64,000 bases of DNA from CAZIKF01 sp964539825 (lineage in GTDB: Bacteria; Muiribacteriota; UBA6191). Location of the stretch: NCBI GenBank assembly GCA_964539825.1, contig CAZIKF010000007.1:62001-126000 (forward strand). Reading direction: 5' to 3'. The notes beneath the pieces were generated by a model. That model did no database searches. It saw only the letters and a list, made by a program, of their open reading frames with translations, and was not told where the DNA came from. The translations under genes and the position numbers were made by a program. Of the stretch, positions 45,619 to 54,645 are shown piece by piece (positions within the stretch are counted from its first letter, which is position 1; each line of letters opens with the position of its first letter).

Positions 45619-46622
45619 AGATCTACCTGTTCGGATTTTAATGAACTCATCATCAAATCCTTAATTACATCCAGAGAGGGGACAGCATCAAATAAAATTC
45701 TCGAAACTCCGCACACGATAGGCATGTAGATCCCTTTTGCACGAGAAATCTCGGAGATGGTTTTGCAGGTATTAACTCCCTCAGCGACCATGCGAGTTTG
45801 TTTGGTTGCTTGCTCCAATGTCGCTCCTGAGGCGATCAATCTTCCCAGTGTGTGATTGCGGCTGGCCGAAGACATGCAGGTTACGGTCAGATCACCTACA
45901 CCGGCCAACCCAAGAAAGGTCATAGGGTCTGCACCGATGGCCAGACCAAACCTGGAAATTTCGGCAATTCCCCTGGTGATAAGCGCGGCGACGGCATTGT
46001 TTCCCAGTTGCAGACCATGACAAATACCAGACCCAATCGCGATTACATTTTTCAAAGCGCCGCAGATTTCCACTCCACATAGATCTGGATTGGTATAAGC
46101 CCTAAATGTCTTTGAAGAAATATAACTCTGCAAATTTTCACAGAGAGTATGAGAATTGGAGGCGATGACGGCGATGGCTGGTTGGGTCCTTGCAATCTCT
46201 ACGGCTAAATTAGGTCCGCTGAGAGTGGCCCATCGCTCCAGGCTTCCCATTTCTTGAGAAAATACTTCAGACATTCTCATACCCGTAGGATACTCCAAGC
46301 CTTTGGAGAGATTTAAAAAGACCGAACCGGGAGCGAAGCTGGTCTTGTTCTCACGAAAGAAACTGCGCAGGGTGTGGGAGGGGATGGCAAGAATAACCAG
46401 GTCTGCTTCCAAAATAGCCTGGGAGAGATCCTCCACGATTCTTATCCCTGTTGGAATGGATATCCCTGGCAGGTATTCCCTATTTTCGCGGGATTTTGAG
46501 ATCTGCTCCCTTACTTTTTCATTTCTAGTGTAAAGGGAAACCCGCGAAGACTCGGAGTCCAAAAGGCAGGCAAAGGCGGTGCCCCAGTTTCCCGCTCCTA
46601 TCACCAGGGTCGATGTATACAT
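45615..46622 (-). CDS. gpsA: Glycerol-3-phosphate dehydrogenase [NAD(P)+]
   Basis: A 335-residue cytoplasmic enzyme that reduces dihydroxyacetone phosphate to sn-glycerol-3-phosphate, the head group for phospholipid synthesis. The Rossmann motif VIGAGNWGTAF, NLSKGLE, LSGPNLAVEIA, and the catalytic Lys in GALKNVIAIGSG are present; AGVGDLTVTCMSS is also diagnostic. The stop overlaps the next start (ATGA). The next gene upstream, plsY, uses its product. Confidence 0.96.
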   Translation of the reverse strand: MYTSTLVIGAGNWGTAFACLLDSESSRVSLYTRNEKVREQISKSRENREYLPGISIPTGIRIVEDLSQAILEADLVILAIPSHTLRSFFRENKTSFAPGSVFLNLSKGLEYPTGMRMSEVFSQEMGSLERWATLSGPNLAVEIARTQPAIAVIASNSHTLCENLQSYISSKTFRAYTNPDLCGVEICGALKNVIAIGSGICHGLQLGNNAVAALITRGIAEISRFGLAIGADPMTFLGLAGVGDLTVTCMSSASRNHTLGRLIASGATLEQATKQTRMVAEGVNTCKTISEISRAKGIYMPIVCGVSRILFDAVPSLDVIKDLMMSSLKSEQVDL

Positions 46623-46624
46623 GT

Positions 46625-47233
46625 TCAGCTTTTGGGTCGAGAAAAACTTAGTTTGTTTTCGTTTCCACTGATTAATCTCTGCAGGTTTGCACGATGACGC
46701 ATGAGAATCAAGATAGTGACACCGATTCCGATTTGCCAGACCAGGGGGCGTTGTGGATAAAAATGAAAAGCAAGGATTGGAAAAGAAAGAGAACTAACCA
46801 GGGAGCCCAGTGATACGTAGCGGGTTAGAATTACCAGGGTAAGAAAAATTCCAAGGCAAATACCCAGTGCAATCGGCGCTAAAGCCAAAAAGATTCCAGC
46901 GGAAGTGGCTACTCCCTTGCCGCCTCTAAACCTGAGAAATATGGAGATACTGTGTCCGAGCACAGAAGTGATTCCTATTCCTACGGGTATGAGGGATGTT
47001 TCAGGGAAAACTTGAAGTGCGTAGTACACAGGGAGAAATCCCTTGAGCAGATCGAGTACCAGTACCAGGACACCCACCGGAGGGCCCATGGTCCTCCAGG
47101 CATTGGTAGCACCTACATTTTTACTTCCATGGTCAAAGAGATTGATTCCAAAAAAAAGTCGACCTATCCAGTAACTAGTAGGAATGGACCCGATTAGATA
47201 GGCTGCTGGAAAGAGCATCAACGGATCATTCAT
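46625..47233 (-). CDS. plsY: Acyl-phosphate:glycerol-3-phosphate acyltransferase PlsY
   Basis: A 202-residue integral membrane enzyme that transfers an acyl group from acyl-phosphate to glycerol-3-phosphate, the first step of phosphatidic acid synthesis. The three PlsY motifs appear: GSIPTSYWIGR, HGSKNVGATNAWR and LGHSISIFLRFRGGKGVAT. Two bases separate it from gpsA and two from der, so all are on one transcript. Confidence 0.96.
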   Translation of the reverse strand: MNDPLMLFPAAYLIGSIPTSYWIGRLFFGINLFDHGSKNVGATNAWRTMGPPVGVLVLVLDLLKGFLPVYYALQVFPETSLIPVGIGITSVLGHSISIFLRFRGGKGVATSAGIFLALAPIALGICLGIFLTLVILTRYVSLGSLVSSLSFPILAFHFYPQRPLVWQIGIGVTILILMRHRANLQRLISGNENKLSFSRPKS

Positions 47234-47235
47234 GC

Positions 47236-48576
47236 TCAGTCCTTGCCCTTTTTTCCCCTGAAGAGCAGCTTGAGGGGAATTCCCTCCATTTTGTAGAAAT
47301 CCCTCAAGGTGTTTTCAAGATAGCGGTAATAGGAAAAATGGACCAGGGTTTCATCATTTACCTTAAAGAGAAAGGTTCCAGAGTTTTTCTTGAGCTGGGT
47401 TACATAATAAATCTTCAGGGTTCGGCCCTTATAGTCGGGAGGGCGATGTATGGTTACTGCTTCCTGCACCAAACGGTTGAGCTGCGAGGTATTTACTCGG
47501 GTGGTTAAGCGTTCTATGAGCGCGATGATTTGGTCCTGCAGACGCTGGATTTTGCTCCCTGTTTTAGCGGATAAATAGATCCTGGGACAGAATTTAAAAA
47601 AGTAGAGTTTTTCATCAAAGATGGATTCCAGAGCTTTTACCTTCTCCTCCTTTTCCTCGATTAGATCCCACTTGTTGATCACCAAAATACAGGGTTTTTC
47701 TTCTTCCAGAATTTTTCCCGCAATCCTTTTATCCTGGTGGGAGAGGGGGAGTGTCGCATCTACGAGAAAGAGAGCAAGATCACACTTTTGAATCACCTTT
47801 TCTGAATAGATGACAGAAATTTTATCGATATGTTCTTTGAGTCTGTTTACCCTGCGTATTCCAGCGGTATCTACCAACTGAAATTTATAATCCCCAAGTT
47901 GAAAGGGCACTTCAACAGGATCTCTGGTAGTTCCAGGTACATCGGTGACCAGGACACGGTCCGTTGCCAAAAAGCGATTAAGTAATGAGGATTTTCCTAC
48001 GTTGGGTTGACCTACGATAGCGAGTTTAAAGATCTCCTCTTCATCTTCCTCTGCCGGTGGGATCGGAATGGCTTCAAAGGTTTGAGAAATGGACTCCAGT
48101 ACGTGTGAAACATTTCTCCCATGAAGGGAGGAAATCCAACCAGGAGTAGAGAATCCTAGCGAATGGAAATCATGGACCAGATCTCTTTTTTCGTAATCAT
48201 CTACTTTATTCACAAGTAGAACCACGGGCTTTCCACTCCGTCTTAGAAAATCAGCTACATGTTGGTCAAGGGGATTAAGTCCTTCTCGTCCATCCACCAC
48301 AAAAAAGATTAAATCCGCCTCCTCCACCGCAATTTCCACCTGAATCTTGATCAGGTTGAGGACCGGGTCTCCCTTTTGAATTAATTCCAGGCCACCGGTG
48401 TCGATGAGGGTGTAATGGTGATTTTCCCATTCAAATTCGCCATAAATTCGATCCCTGGTTGTCCCGGGGGTATCGATCATGATGGCCTGTCGAAGCCCTA
48501 GAAGTCGGTTGAATAGCGTAGATTTCCCTACATTTGGTCTCCCCACTATTGCGATGGTTCCTCGAATCTGTGTCAT
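47236..48576 (-). CDS. der: Ribosome-assembly GTPase Der (EngA)
   Basis: A 446-residue tandem GTPase needed for 50S subunit maturation. Both G1 loops are clear (GRPNVGKSTLFN near the N-terminus and GQPNVGKSSLLN near residue 190), with DTPGTTRDR, DVPGTTRDP, VNKVD and INKWD. The C-terminal KH-like domain follows (TLKIYYVTQLKKNSGTFLFKVND). The ATG overlaps the TAA of the upstream gene (TAATG). Confidence 0.97.
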   Translation of the reverse strand: MTQIRGTIAIVGRPNVGKSTLFNRLLGLRQAIMIDTPGTTRDRIYGEFEWENHHYTLIDTGGLELIQKGDPVLNLIKIQVEIAVEEADLIFFVVDGREGLNPLDQHVADFLRRSGKPVVLLVNKVDDYEKRDLVHDFHSLGFSTPGWISSLHGRNVSHVLESISQTFEAIPIPPAEEDEEEIFKLAIVGQPNVGKSSLLNRFLATDRVLVTDVPGTTRDPVEVPFQLGDYKFQLVDTAGIRRVNRLKEHIDKISVIYSEKVIQKCDLALFLVDATLPLSHQDKRIAGKILEEEKPCILVINKWDLIEEKEEKVKALESIFDEKLYFFKFCPRIYLSAKTGSKIQRLQDQIIALIERLTTRVNTSQLNRLVQEAVTIHRPPDYKGRTLKIYYVTQLKKNSGTFLFKVNDETLVHFSYYRYLENTLRDFYKMEGIPLKLLFRGKKGKD

Positions 48577-49913
48577 TACACCTCAGTGATAGCGGCAGCT
48601 TTAAGAAACTTACGAATGTCTGAGCTGCAGTCCTTTTCATACATCCGAACCGCGAAATCCGCAGGAGAATACCCGTTTTCGAACACGATTTCACTCAAGG
48701 GATCGAGAAATTGGCTCTCATCTTTTCCCGGGTTGGACTCTGCCTGCCTTCTGAGTCCCGCTCTTGAGATCTCAATCATGTCCTTGACTATATCTAGAAT
48801 GGTGAAAGTTTTTAGAGGTGTTTGGAGCGATCCTACACTCACTGTGTTGAACAGGTCTAAAATTTCAGAATCTTTATAGGGCTTGAGAAGTTGAAGGCTG
48901 GCTTCAATAGATTGTTCGCAGCAAAATATTCCCTTATAAAATGCGCTGGGAGTCATTAGAAAACGGGGAAGTTGAGCGTCTGGTGTTCTTAGTTCAAGGT
49001 ATCCTTTAATCCTGGCTTCTACAAATGACTGGCTAAGATGCTGCAGCATTAATTCATGAATTTGGGTCGGACTCTTTTGAGCCCACCCCCTCTCTTCAGC
49101 GATGGTTAAGAAATGGTTTCCATGAGCGGATTCAAAAGACCCTTCTTCTTTCACCTGAAACATCGCGGGTACGCTTAAAACCTGACGGCAATATTCCTGC
49201 AAACTCAGGTCTTGTCTAAAGGTAGACTTAGGAATCCCTGCTCGCTGTGGATCCGTATTTCTCCATATGTGATTGCGAAAATTTTTCATCTCGCAGGGCT
49301 TGCCCTCCTTAAAGGGGGAGTTGGCAAACAAAGCTCTCGAGAATGGTGCCAGTGCAAATCCAAGATACAGTTTCCGCATCAGATCGGATTCAGAAGAAAA
49401 GTCTACACAAACTTGTTGAGAAGCGGTGGCTCTCATCATCCACGACCCCATAGTTCCGGTGTTCTCAAAATGCTCATTCATGATCCGGTATCGTGGTTTA
49501 GGCAGTAGGGGAATTTGATCGGAAGAATAAAGGGGATTCACTCCAAGGGAGCAGAAATTGAATTGATCCCCGGATGCCTGCATCAACTGCTGGAGAAAAA
49601 AATCCAGGTCTTTTTTGAGCTCGAATAGAGACGGTCGGGGAGCGCTTGAAAACTCGATCTGGCAGCCAGGCTCCAGGGTGATTTGTCCCTGTTTGTGTTT
49701 GAGAGCGAGCGGGAGTTCGCCAAGGGACTCCTTGATCTCCCAGTCGCCAAGCTCTACAAAACTCCCTAGTAGTTGTGCTGCCCCACCGATGCCGCCAAAA
49801 GAGACAGGTCGTAAGTCTGTGCTGAAAGTATGAAATTCATACTCTGCACCCACCAGAAAATTCCGTGGAGATTTGCAGTGAGAAAGAATATAGGACTCAA
49901 GTAGAGGAATCAT
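48576..49913 (-). CDS. gshA: Glutamate-cysteine ligase (plant-type GCS2 family)
   Basis: A 445-residue ATP-dependent ligase of the plant/alphaproteobacterial type, first step of glutathione synthesis. VGAEYEFHTF at the N-terminus, ITLEPGCQIEFSSAPRPSL, MMRATASQQVCVDFSSE and the later EARIKGYLELRTPDAQ are the family blocks for glutamate, magnesium and ATP binding. No gshB is nearby. It is the first gene of the seven-gene operon running down to rel. The 222 bases upstream, divergent from a sulfotransferase gene, must hold the operon promoter, which I could not pin down. Confidence 0.88.
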   Translation of the reverse strand: MIPLLESYILSHCKSPRNFLVGAEYEFHTFSTDLRPVSFGGIGGAAQLLGSFVELGDWEIKESLGELPLALKHKQGQITLEPGCQIEFSSAPRPSLFELKKDLDFFLQQLMQASGDQFNFCSLGVNPLYSSDQIPLLPKPRYRIMNEHFENTGTMGSWMMRATASQQVCVDFSSESDLMRKLYLGFALAPFSRALFANSPFKEGKPCEMKNFRNHIWRNTDPQRAGIPKSTFRQDLSLQEYCRQVLSVPAMFQVKEEGSFESAHGNHFLTIAEERGWAQKSPTQIHELMLQHLSQSFVEARIKGYLELRTPDAQLPRFLMTPSAFYKGIFCCEQSIEASLQLLKPYKDSEILDLFNTVSVGSLQTPLKTFTILDIVKDMIEISRAGLRRQAESNPGKDESQFLDPLSEIVFENGYSPADFAVRMYEKDCSSDIRKFLKAAAITEV

Positions 49914-50135
49914 GGGAAATCTAAGGGATTCTAATGCACATCACAGTCATAAAACCGGCAGTATATACTATAGTGACAGGGAATCAGAGGAAGCAAAAGA
50001 AACATAGGAATCAAGGAAATGGAGGTTTCACCTAAATAGCCAAAATCTTTCAGCTGGCATCCGCTTTTCTCCGCCCCTTCTTCTTGACTCAGGTTATCAT
50101 CCAAAGCATCATAGGAAATTCAGAAAGGAGACCCT

Positions 50136-50843
50136 TTGCTCTATCTAAATGGTGGTATGCCTCGCTCAGGTACAGTCTGGGTGATGAATGTAATTCAAAA
50201 ACTTGGTTCCCTGACCGGCCGCAGTATGAAACGAATTAACGCGAACACTCCCCAGGAAGTTGATGCGGCCATTCGGTCCTATAGTTATGGAGCTCATACA
50301 CTTGTTCACTTTCATGATGTTCCAGACGTTGTCCCCCAGGTTTCACGCGAGAGTTTTGCGAGGATTTTCTACAATTATCGTGATCCTCGCGACGTCGTGG
50401 TCTCCCAAATGAGACTCCATGACGCCAGTTTGGAAGCTGCGATCGAAAAGACTCAAATTGCGCTCTCTCATTTTTCCAACATTTTCAATGCTGAAAGAGT
50501 ATTGATCATCCCTTATTTGCACATCCTGGAGTCCCCCCGTGCCGTGATTCATTTCATCGCCAATCATATGGGGGTAGTCGTAAAAGAGGAGCATTTGGGT
50601 CTCATTGAGAAAGAGACCTCTTTTGAGGCGCACCGCGAGAAGATGGAAAAGGTTCTCAGAGGTGAAGGGAATCTACAGTCCACTGATACAGGTTTTCGAC
50701 ACATCAAGCATGACTCGGAAACCTTCATCAATGATAGACATATCCAGTCAGGAAAAATTGGCCGCTGGAAAGAAGAATTAAATGAAGACCAGCAGTTAAA
50801 AGTGAACGAAGCGTTCAAGGAGTTTGTAGAAAAGGTTCTTTAA
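50136..50843 (+). CDS. Sulfotransferase domain protein
   Basis: A 235-residue PAPS-dependent sulfotransferase. GGMPRSGTVWV near residue 7 is the 5'-phosphosulfate loop, and YNYRDPRDVVVSQ (about 78-90) the 3'-phosphate-binding segment. The remainder is helical, as in carbohydrate or lipid sulfotransferases; the acceptor is unknown. The TTG start has AAAGGAG five bases upstream and puts the P-loop at the expected distance. It is the left edge of a cluster of glycan-modifying genes. Confidence 0.8.
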   Translation: MLYLNGGMPRSGTVWVMNVIQKLGSLTGRSMKRINANTPQEVDAAIRSYSYGAHTLVHFHDVPDVVPQVSRESFARIFYNYRDPRDVVVSQMRLHDASLEAAIEKTQIALSHFSNIFNAERVLIIPYLHILESPRAVIHFIANHMGVVVKEEHLGLIEKETSFEAHREKMEKVLRGEGNLQSTDTGFRHIKHDSETFINDRHIQSGKIGRWKEELNEDQQLKVNEAFKEFVEKVL

Positions 50844-50882
50844 GTGAGCCGCGACCCCATAAAGACTTTCTTTTCTTTGAGT

Positions 50883-52697
50883 CTATTCAATCACAATAGG
50901 CTTCCTGGAACCTTCTGACTTCAATTCTTCGTTGTTTTGGATGAGATATTGAATAGCCTTTGTCAGTGCTGAGGTGTCCTGGCGTTCTAAGAGTTTCGTT
51001 TCAATGGAAATTCGGCGAACCTTTCTTTGAAGCTTTTTCAAGTACTTCTTGTCAGTGACCAATCGCAGAATGATCTCCATATACTGATCAAAATTTTCCG
51101 CTATGATTTCTTGAAGACCCAGTGATTCCATCAAAGCCGCTGAAATTCGTCCATGAGCCCTTGAACCTCGGAGGCAGACTACCGGCAAGCCCAGGTAGAG
51201 ATTATCCAGTACCGATTGAAAACCGCAAAATGGAAAAGAATCGACCCCAAAGGAGCCTTGATTCAGACAGTTGAGGTAGCCGTCATACGACTGCCCTATC
51301 AGAATCTCGCAATTCTCCACACCCAGCAGCTCCTGAAGATCTTCCATGAATACCTGGTAGTTATTAGCAATGTTTAGCCCTGAGCCGCCCGGTAGGAATT
51401 GATATATGATCTGGTACTTAGAACGATGAAGAATTTCCTTAAGAATCTCCAGTATTGGGAAATTGTACTTCAAGTTTCCCCAGGCGCAATTAATCCTGAT
51501 TTTCCCAGCGGGTGGGACTCGCTTTGAACTCTCCCGAACTATGTTGGGAAACACCGGGTGAATTCCCAGGCCAGGGATAAGTACCAATCGTTCACTATAG
51601 TGTTTGGAGGCTTCCTCTTCCTCCACATCTCGACCCCCGAGAAAGTAGTCGATAGCAGAGCCGAATGTACTCACGGGATGGCCATAGCCAGCGACCTGTA
51701 CGGGGGCCAGTCGTATATTAGAGAGGTACTTTCCCTCCAAATCCATTCCAATGTCGGGGTAGAAAACAGCCGAAAATCGACCATGAAGCACGGAGCCTAA
51801 CTCCATACGAGTATCAAGGATCTGTAAGGGTATGACTTCCTCAAACAGGGAAGCGTCCACCTCGGCTGGTTCCCCGAGGTGAACCAGGGTGAGCTTATAT
51901 TTCGTGCTGAGATGCTCTACTAAAGGCTGAAAACATTTATAGACCGCATGACCAGGAATCCAGGCTCCGGAGATCACGGCCACCCTTGTTGGATCAGGAT
52001 CACCGTCAACTTTGAGATGTCCCAGAGATCCCGCAGCTAAGGTATTAAATTTTTCCTTATAGACTCGGTCTCTCTCAGGATTCAGATAGGTCACGGGAAA
52101 ATAAGGTTCTCCAGCGCCCACACCGAAGAGTTCAAACTTGTCATGAAGACCCTCCAGGTGTTCAAGACAGTTTTCATAGACGGTTTTGGAGGCAAAGTTT
52201 GAGGCGTGATTGAAATAATAGCACCACCAGAGCGATGTGATGATGGGAGCAGCTTCAAACCAGGCAGCAGTATCTACTTTGATGCTGCTGCGGGGAGAAT
52301 ACAAGCAGAGAATTTTTTCAAAGGAATTCTTCTGATAAAGAAGGGTTTTGAGCCATGGGTCGGCACTTTCAAAATAAGAAAGGCGAAAAAGATTGGAAAT
52401 GACACACCCATAGGAAATAAATTGTGCGGCTTCCTCGGTCTTCAAAGGGAAACCGGGGCGCGTGAAGTAGAAAAGAAATCCTTCAAGAAATCTGGTGATG
52501 GAAAGTTTGTCACGGTTGGTCAATCCAAAGAAGGTGTTTTCATAAAAGAACTTTAGACCTGTCAGGAACTGTTCATTGAGAGCTGAAAATTCCTGATTCT
52601 GATATAGGGTCACCCAGCTAGCCATATCGATGCTCAGGGCGGGTGTGCCCTTAAGAGTTCCTGCGGGTGGAACTGGATTCTCTAAGGATGGTTTCAT
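50883..52697 (-). CDS. GT41-type (HMW1C/OGT-like) glycosyltransferase A
   Basis: A 604-residue protein. The C-terminal half carries the GT41 pattern seen in HMW1C and O-GlcNAc transferases: FYPDIGMD, RLAPVQVAGYGHPVSTFGSAIDYFLGG, and VDSFPFCGFQSVLDNLYLGLPVVCLRGSRAHGRISAALM. The last places a His and a nucleotide-sugar loop. The N-terminal 230 residues are helical and cytoplasmic. HMW1C-type enzymes transfer hexoses to Asn in N-x-S/T of adhesins or flagellins; OGT-type enzymes modify Ser/Thr. Its ATG overlaps the stop of paralogue B (ATGA). Confidence 0.75.
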   Translation of the reverse strand: MKPSLENPVPPAGTLKGTPALSIDMASWVTLYQNQEFSALNEQFLTGLKFFYENTFFGLTNRDKLSITRFLEGFLFYFTRPGFPLKTEEAAQFISYGCVISNLFRLSYFESADPWLKTLLYQKNSFEKILCLYSPRSSIKVDTAAWFEAAPIITSLWWCYYFNHASNFASKTVYENCLEHLEGLHDKFELFGVGAGEPYFPVTYLNPERDRVYKEKFNTLAAGSLGHLKVDGDPDPTRVAVISGAWIPGHAVYKCFQPLVEHLSTKYKLTLVHLGEPAEVDASLFEEVIPLQILDTRMELGSVLHGRFSAVFYPDIGMDLEGKYLSNIRLAPVQVAGYGHPVSTFGSAIDYFLGGRDVEEEEASKHYSERLVLIPGLGIHPVFPNIVRESSKRVPPAGKIRINCAWGNLKYNFPILEILKEILHRSKYQIIYQFLPGGSGLNIANNYQVFMEDLQELLGVENCEILIGQSYDGYLNCLNQGSFGVDSFPFCGFQSVLDNLYLGLPVVCLRGSRAHGRISAALMESLGLQEIIAENFDQYMEIILRLVTDKKYLKKLQRKVRRISIETKLLERQDTSALTKAIQYLIQNNEELKSEGSRKPIVIE

Positions 52698-54541
52698 GTG
52701 ATTAGGATGGGATTTCTTGAATTCTCTGTCTGAAACTCCCCATGCTTTTCCATGAGCAAATCAATCGCCTTCTTAAAATAACTTGGCTGGTCAGAATGAA
52801 AGACTTTGCTGTGTAAATCCAGAGAATGGATTTTTTCTTTAAGTGATTGGAGCTTTTGCTCAGAATTAATGAGTTCCACGGCCCTTTCTATATATTCTTC
52901 TTCACTGGTTGCTATGCATTCACTCAAACCAATCTGACGCATCAGGGCTGAGGCGATTCGATTAAAAGCTCGTTCACCCTCCCAGGTAATGATTGGCTTT
53001 CCGATTACAAGCGAGTCCAGGATTGTATTGTATCCACCAAATGGATAGGCATCCAGAGAAAGAACTCCCTCATTCATAAGGTCCATGTAAACTTTGTAGG
53101 AAACCTGCGGAATCAGGCTTACCTGTTCCTTGCCGAAAAGCTCTTCAAGATCTCGCTGGATGGGAAGATAAGAATTTAAGAGATTTACACCTGGCCCCGG
53201 AAAGAAACGAAAGAGAAGATCTTCATGGGTCCTGTCTTTGATTTTTAAAAGGGTTTTGAGTAGGGGGTAATTGATCTTACGGCTTCCCCAGGAGCAATTG
53301 ATAATGAACTTCCCGGTATGATCTTCATGCCAGTGAGCTTTCGTGCCTGGAGCTGGAATGTAAGTTGGAAAGACCGGGTGAACACCCATCCCCGGAATCA
53401 GTACCAGGCGCTCACTATAGGATTCAGAAGAAGAATCCAGGTTCTCTACGGTCTGCCCCCCGATGAAGTAGTCGATTTTTGAGCCAAAGGTACTCACCGG
53501 ATGTCCATATCCCATGGTCTGGATGGGTGCGAGGCGCAGATTAGAGAGAAATTTTCCCTCGTAGTCCATACCGATGTCTGGATAGTACAGCAAAGAGAAG
53601 GTATTCGATTGCAGCCCGGATAAATCTAGTGAAGATCCTTCAAATTTTACTGAGATCACTTCATCAAACAGGGATGTTTCCAGGTCGTCTCTGGGGCGGC
53701 CAAGGTGAATCAGGCTTAAGCGGTAGGCTGGTTTGAGTGTGGCCAGAAATTCATGAAGGCACTTATAGACAGCAGAACCTGAGAACCATTTAGAGGTGGC
53801 AATTGCGATATGCCTCGGATCTGGTTCATTTTTAATAATAACGTTACCGAGCGTATTCTGGACCATTGAGTTAAACCGGGATTTAAATACAGAATCTCTT
53901 TGTGGATCAACATAGGTCACAAAGAAATAAGGAGCGGATGAGCCCGGACCGTATAGCTGAAATTGATCACTCAGTTGAGCCAGATGTTTTTGGAAAAAGC
54001 CATATACATTGGAGTTGCAAAAACATTCGCTGGAAAACCAACAGGTAACCCACCATTTGGAAGCGATCACAGGATGAGCTCTAAAGAGAATGGATGGATC
54101 GATCGGTCGTAAGTTACGAGCGGAATACAAAGTGATAACTTTGAGAAGGTTTTCCTCTTGATTCCATACAAGTTCCATCCATGGATCGGTTGTCTTAAAA
54201 TCTGAGATAGAGACAAGATTCGCAATGGTAGGGTTAAGGAAAATCAGGGTGTCAGCGAATTTGACAGGGACTCTAAAGTCAGGGGATGTAAAGATATGTA
54301 GGAAGTTCTGAACTATGGAATTGATTCGATGGGCAAGTATCTCGTCACAGGTCAGGTAGGTATTGTTACTGAAAAATGTGAAAACCCGAATGAACTCTTT
54401 GCAAAGAGCCTCATGATCACCCTGTGACTTAAGCTGAATCCAGCTTTCGAGGTCGAGATCTAGCTGTACAGACATGATTTTCTGGTGTTGAGATGGGTTA
54501 GGACCCATCAAAAGGTGGACGCAATCTAACATAAAATCCAC
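52694..54541 (-). CDS. GT41-type (HMW1C/OGT-like) glycosyltransferase B
   Basis: A 615-residue paralogue of the neighbouring protein, with the same order of blocks: YYPDIGMDYEGKFLSNLRLAP, MGYGHPVSTFGSKIDYFIGG and LDAYPFGGYNTILDSLVIGKP, then ERAFNRIASALMRQIG. By eye the two are clearly homologous along their length, so this is a tandem duplication with divergence. GTG 54541 is the furthest start; ATG at 54508 or 54472 are equally possible since no clear ribosome site is seen. The promoter should lie in the 104 bases shared with the divergent radical SAM gene. Confidence 0.75.
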   Translation of the reverse strand: MDFMLDCVHLLMGPNPSQHQKIMSVQLDLDLESWIQLKSQGDHEALCKEFIRVFTFFSNNTYLTCDEILAHRINSIVQNFLHIFTSPDFRVPVKFADTLIFLNPTIANLVSISDFKTTDPWMELVWNQEENLLKVITLYSARNLRPIDPSILFRAHPVIASKWWVTCWFSSECFCNSNVYGFFQKHLAQLSDQFQLYGPGSSAPYFFVTYVDPQRDSVFKSRFNSMVQNTLGNVIIKNEPDPRHIAIATSKWFSGSAVYKCLHEFLATLKPAYRLSLIHLGRPRDDLETSLFDEVISVKFEGSSLDLSGLQSNTFSLLYYPDIGMDYEGKFLSNLRLAPIQTMGYGHPVSTFGSKIDYFIGGQTVENLDSSSESYSERLVLIPGMGVHPVFPTYIPAPGTKAHWHEDHTGKFIINCSWGSRKINYPLLKTLLKIKDRTHEDLLFRFFPGPGVNLLNSYLPIQRDLEELFGKEQVSLIPQVSYKVYMDLMNEGVLSLDAYPFGGYNTILDSLVIGKPIITWEGERAFNRIASALMRQIGLSECIATSEEEYIERAVELINSEQKLQSLKEKIHSLDLHSKVFHSDQPSYFKKAIDLLMEKHGEFQTENSRNPILIT

Positions 54542-54645
54542 AAATGCCTAAGTTTTATAGAGGTTTTTGTCGATATTTCCGAGGGGACTTGTACCCCGAT
54601 TAATAAAGCGGCTTTCATTTCGATATTAGCCGGGAGCGCAGGTGC

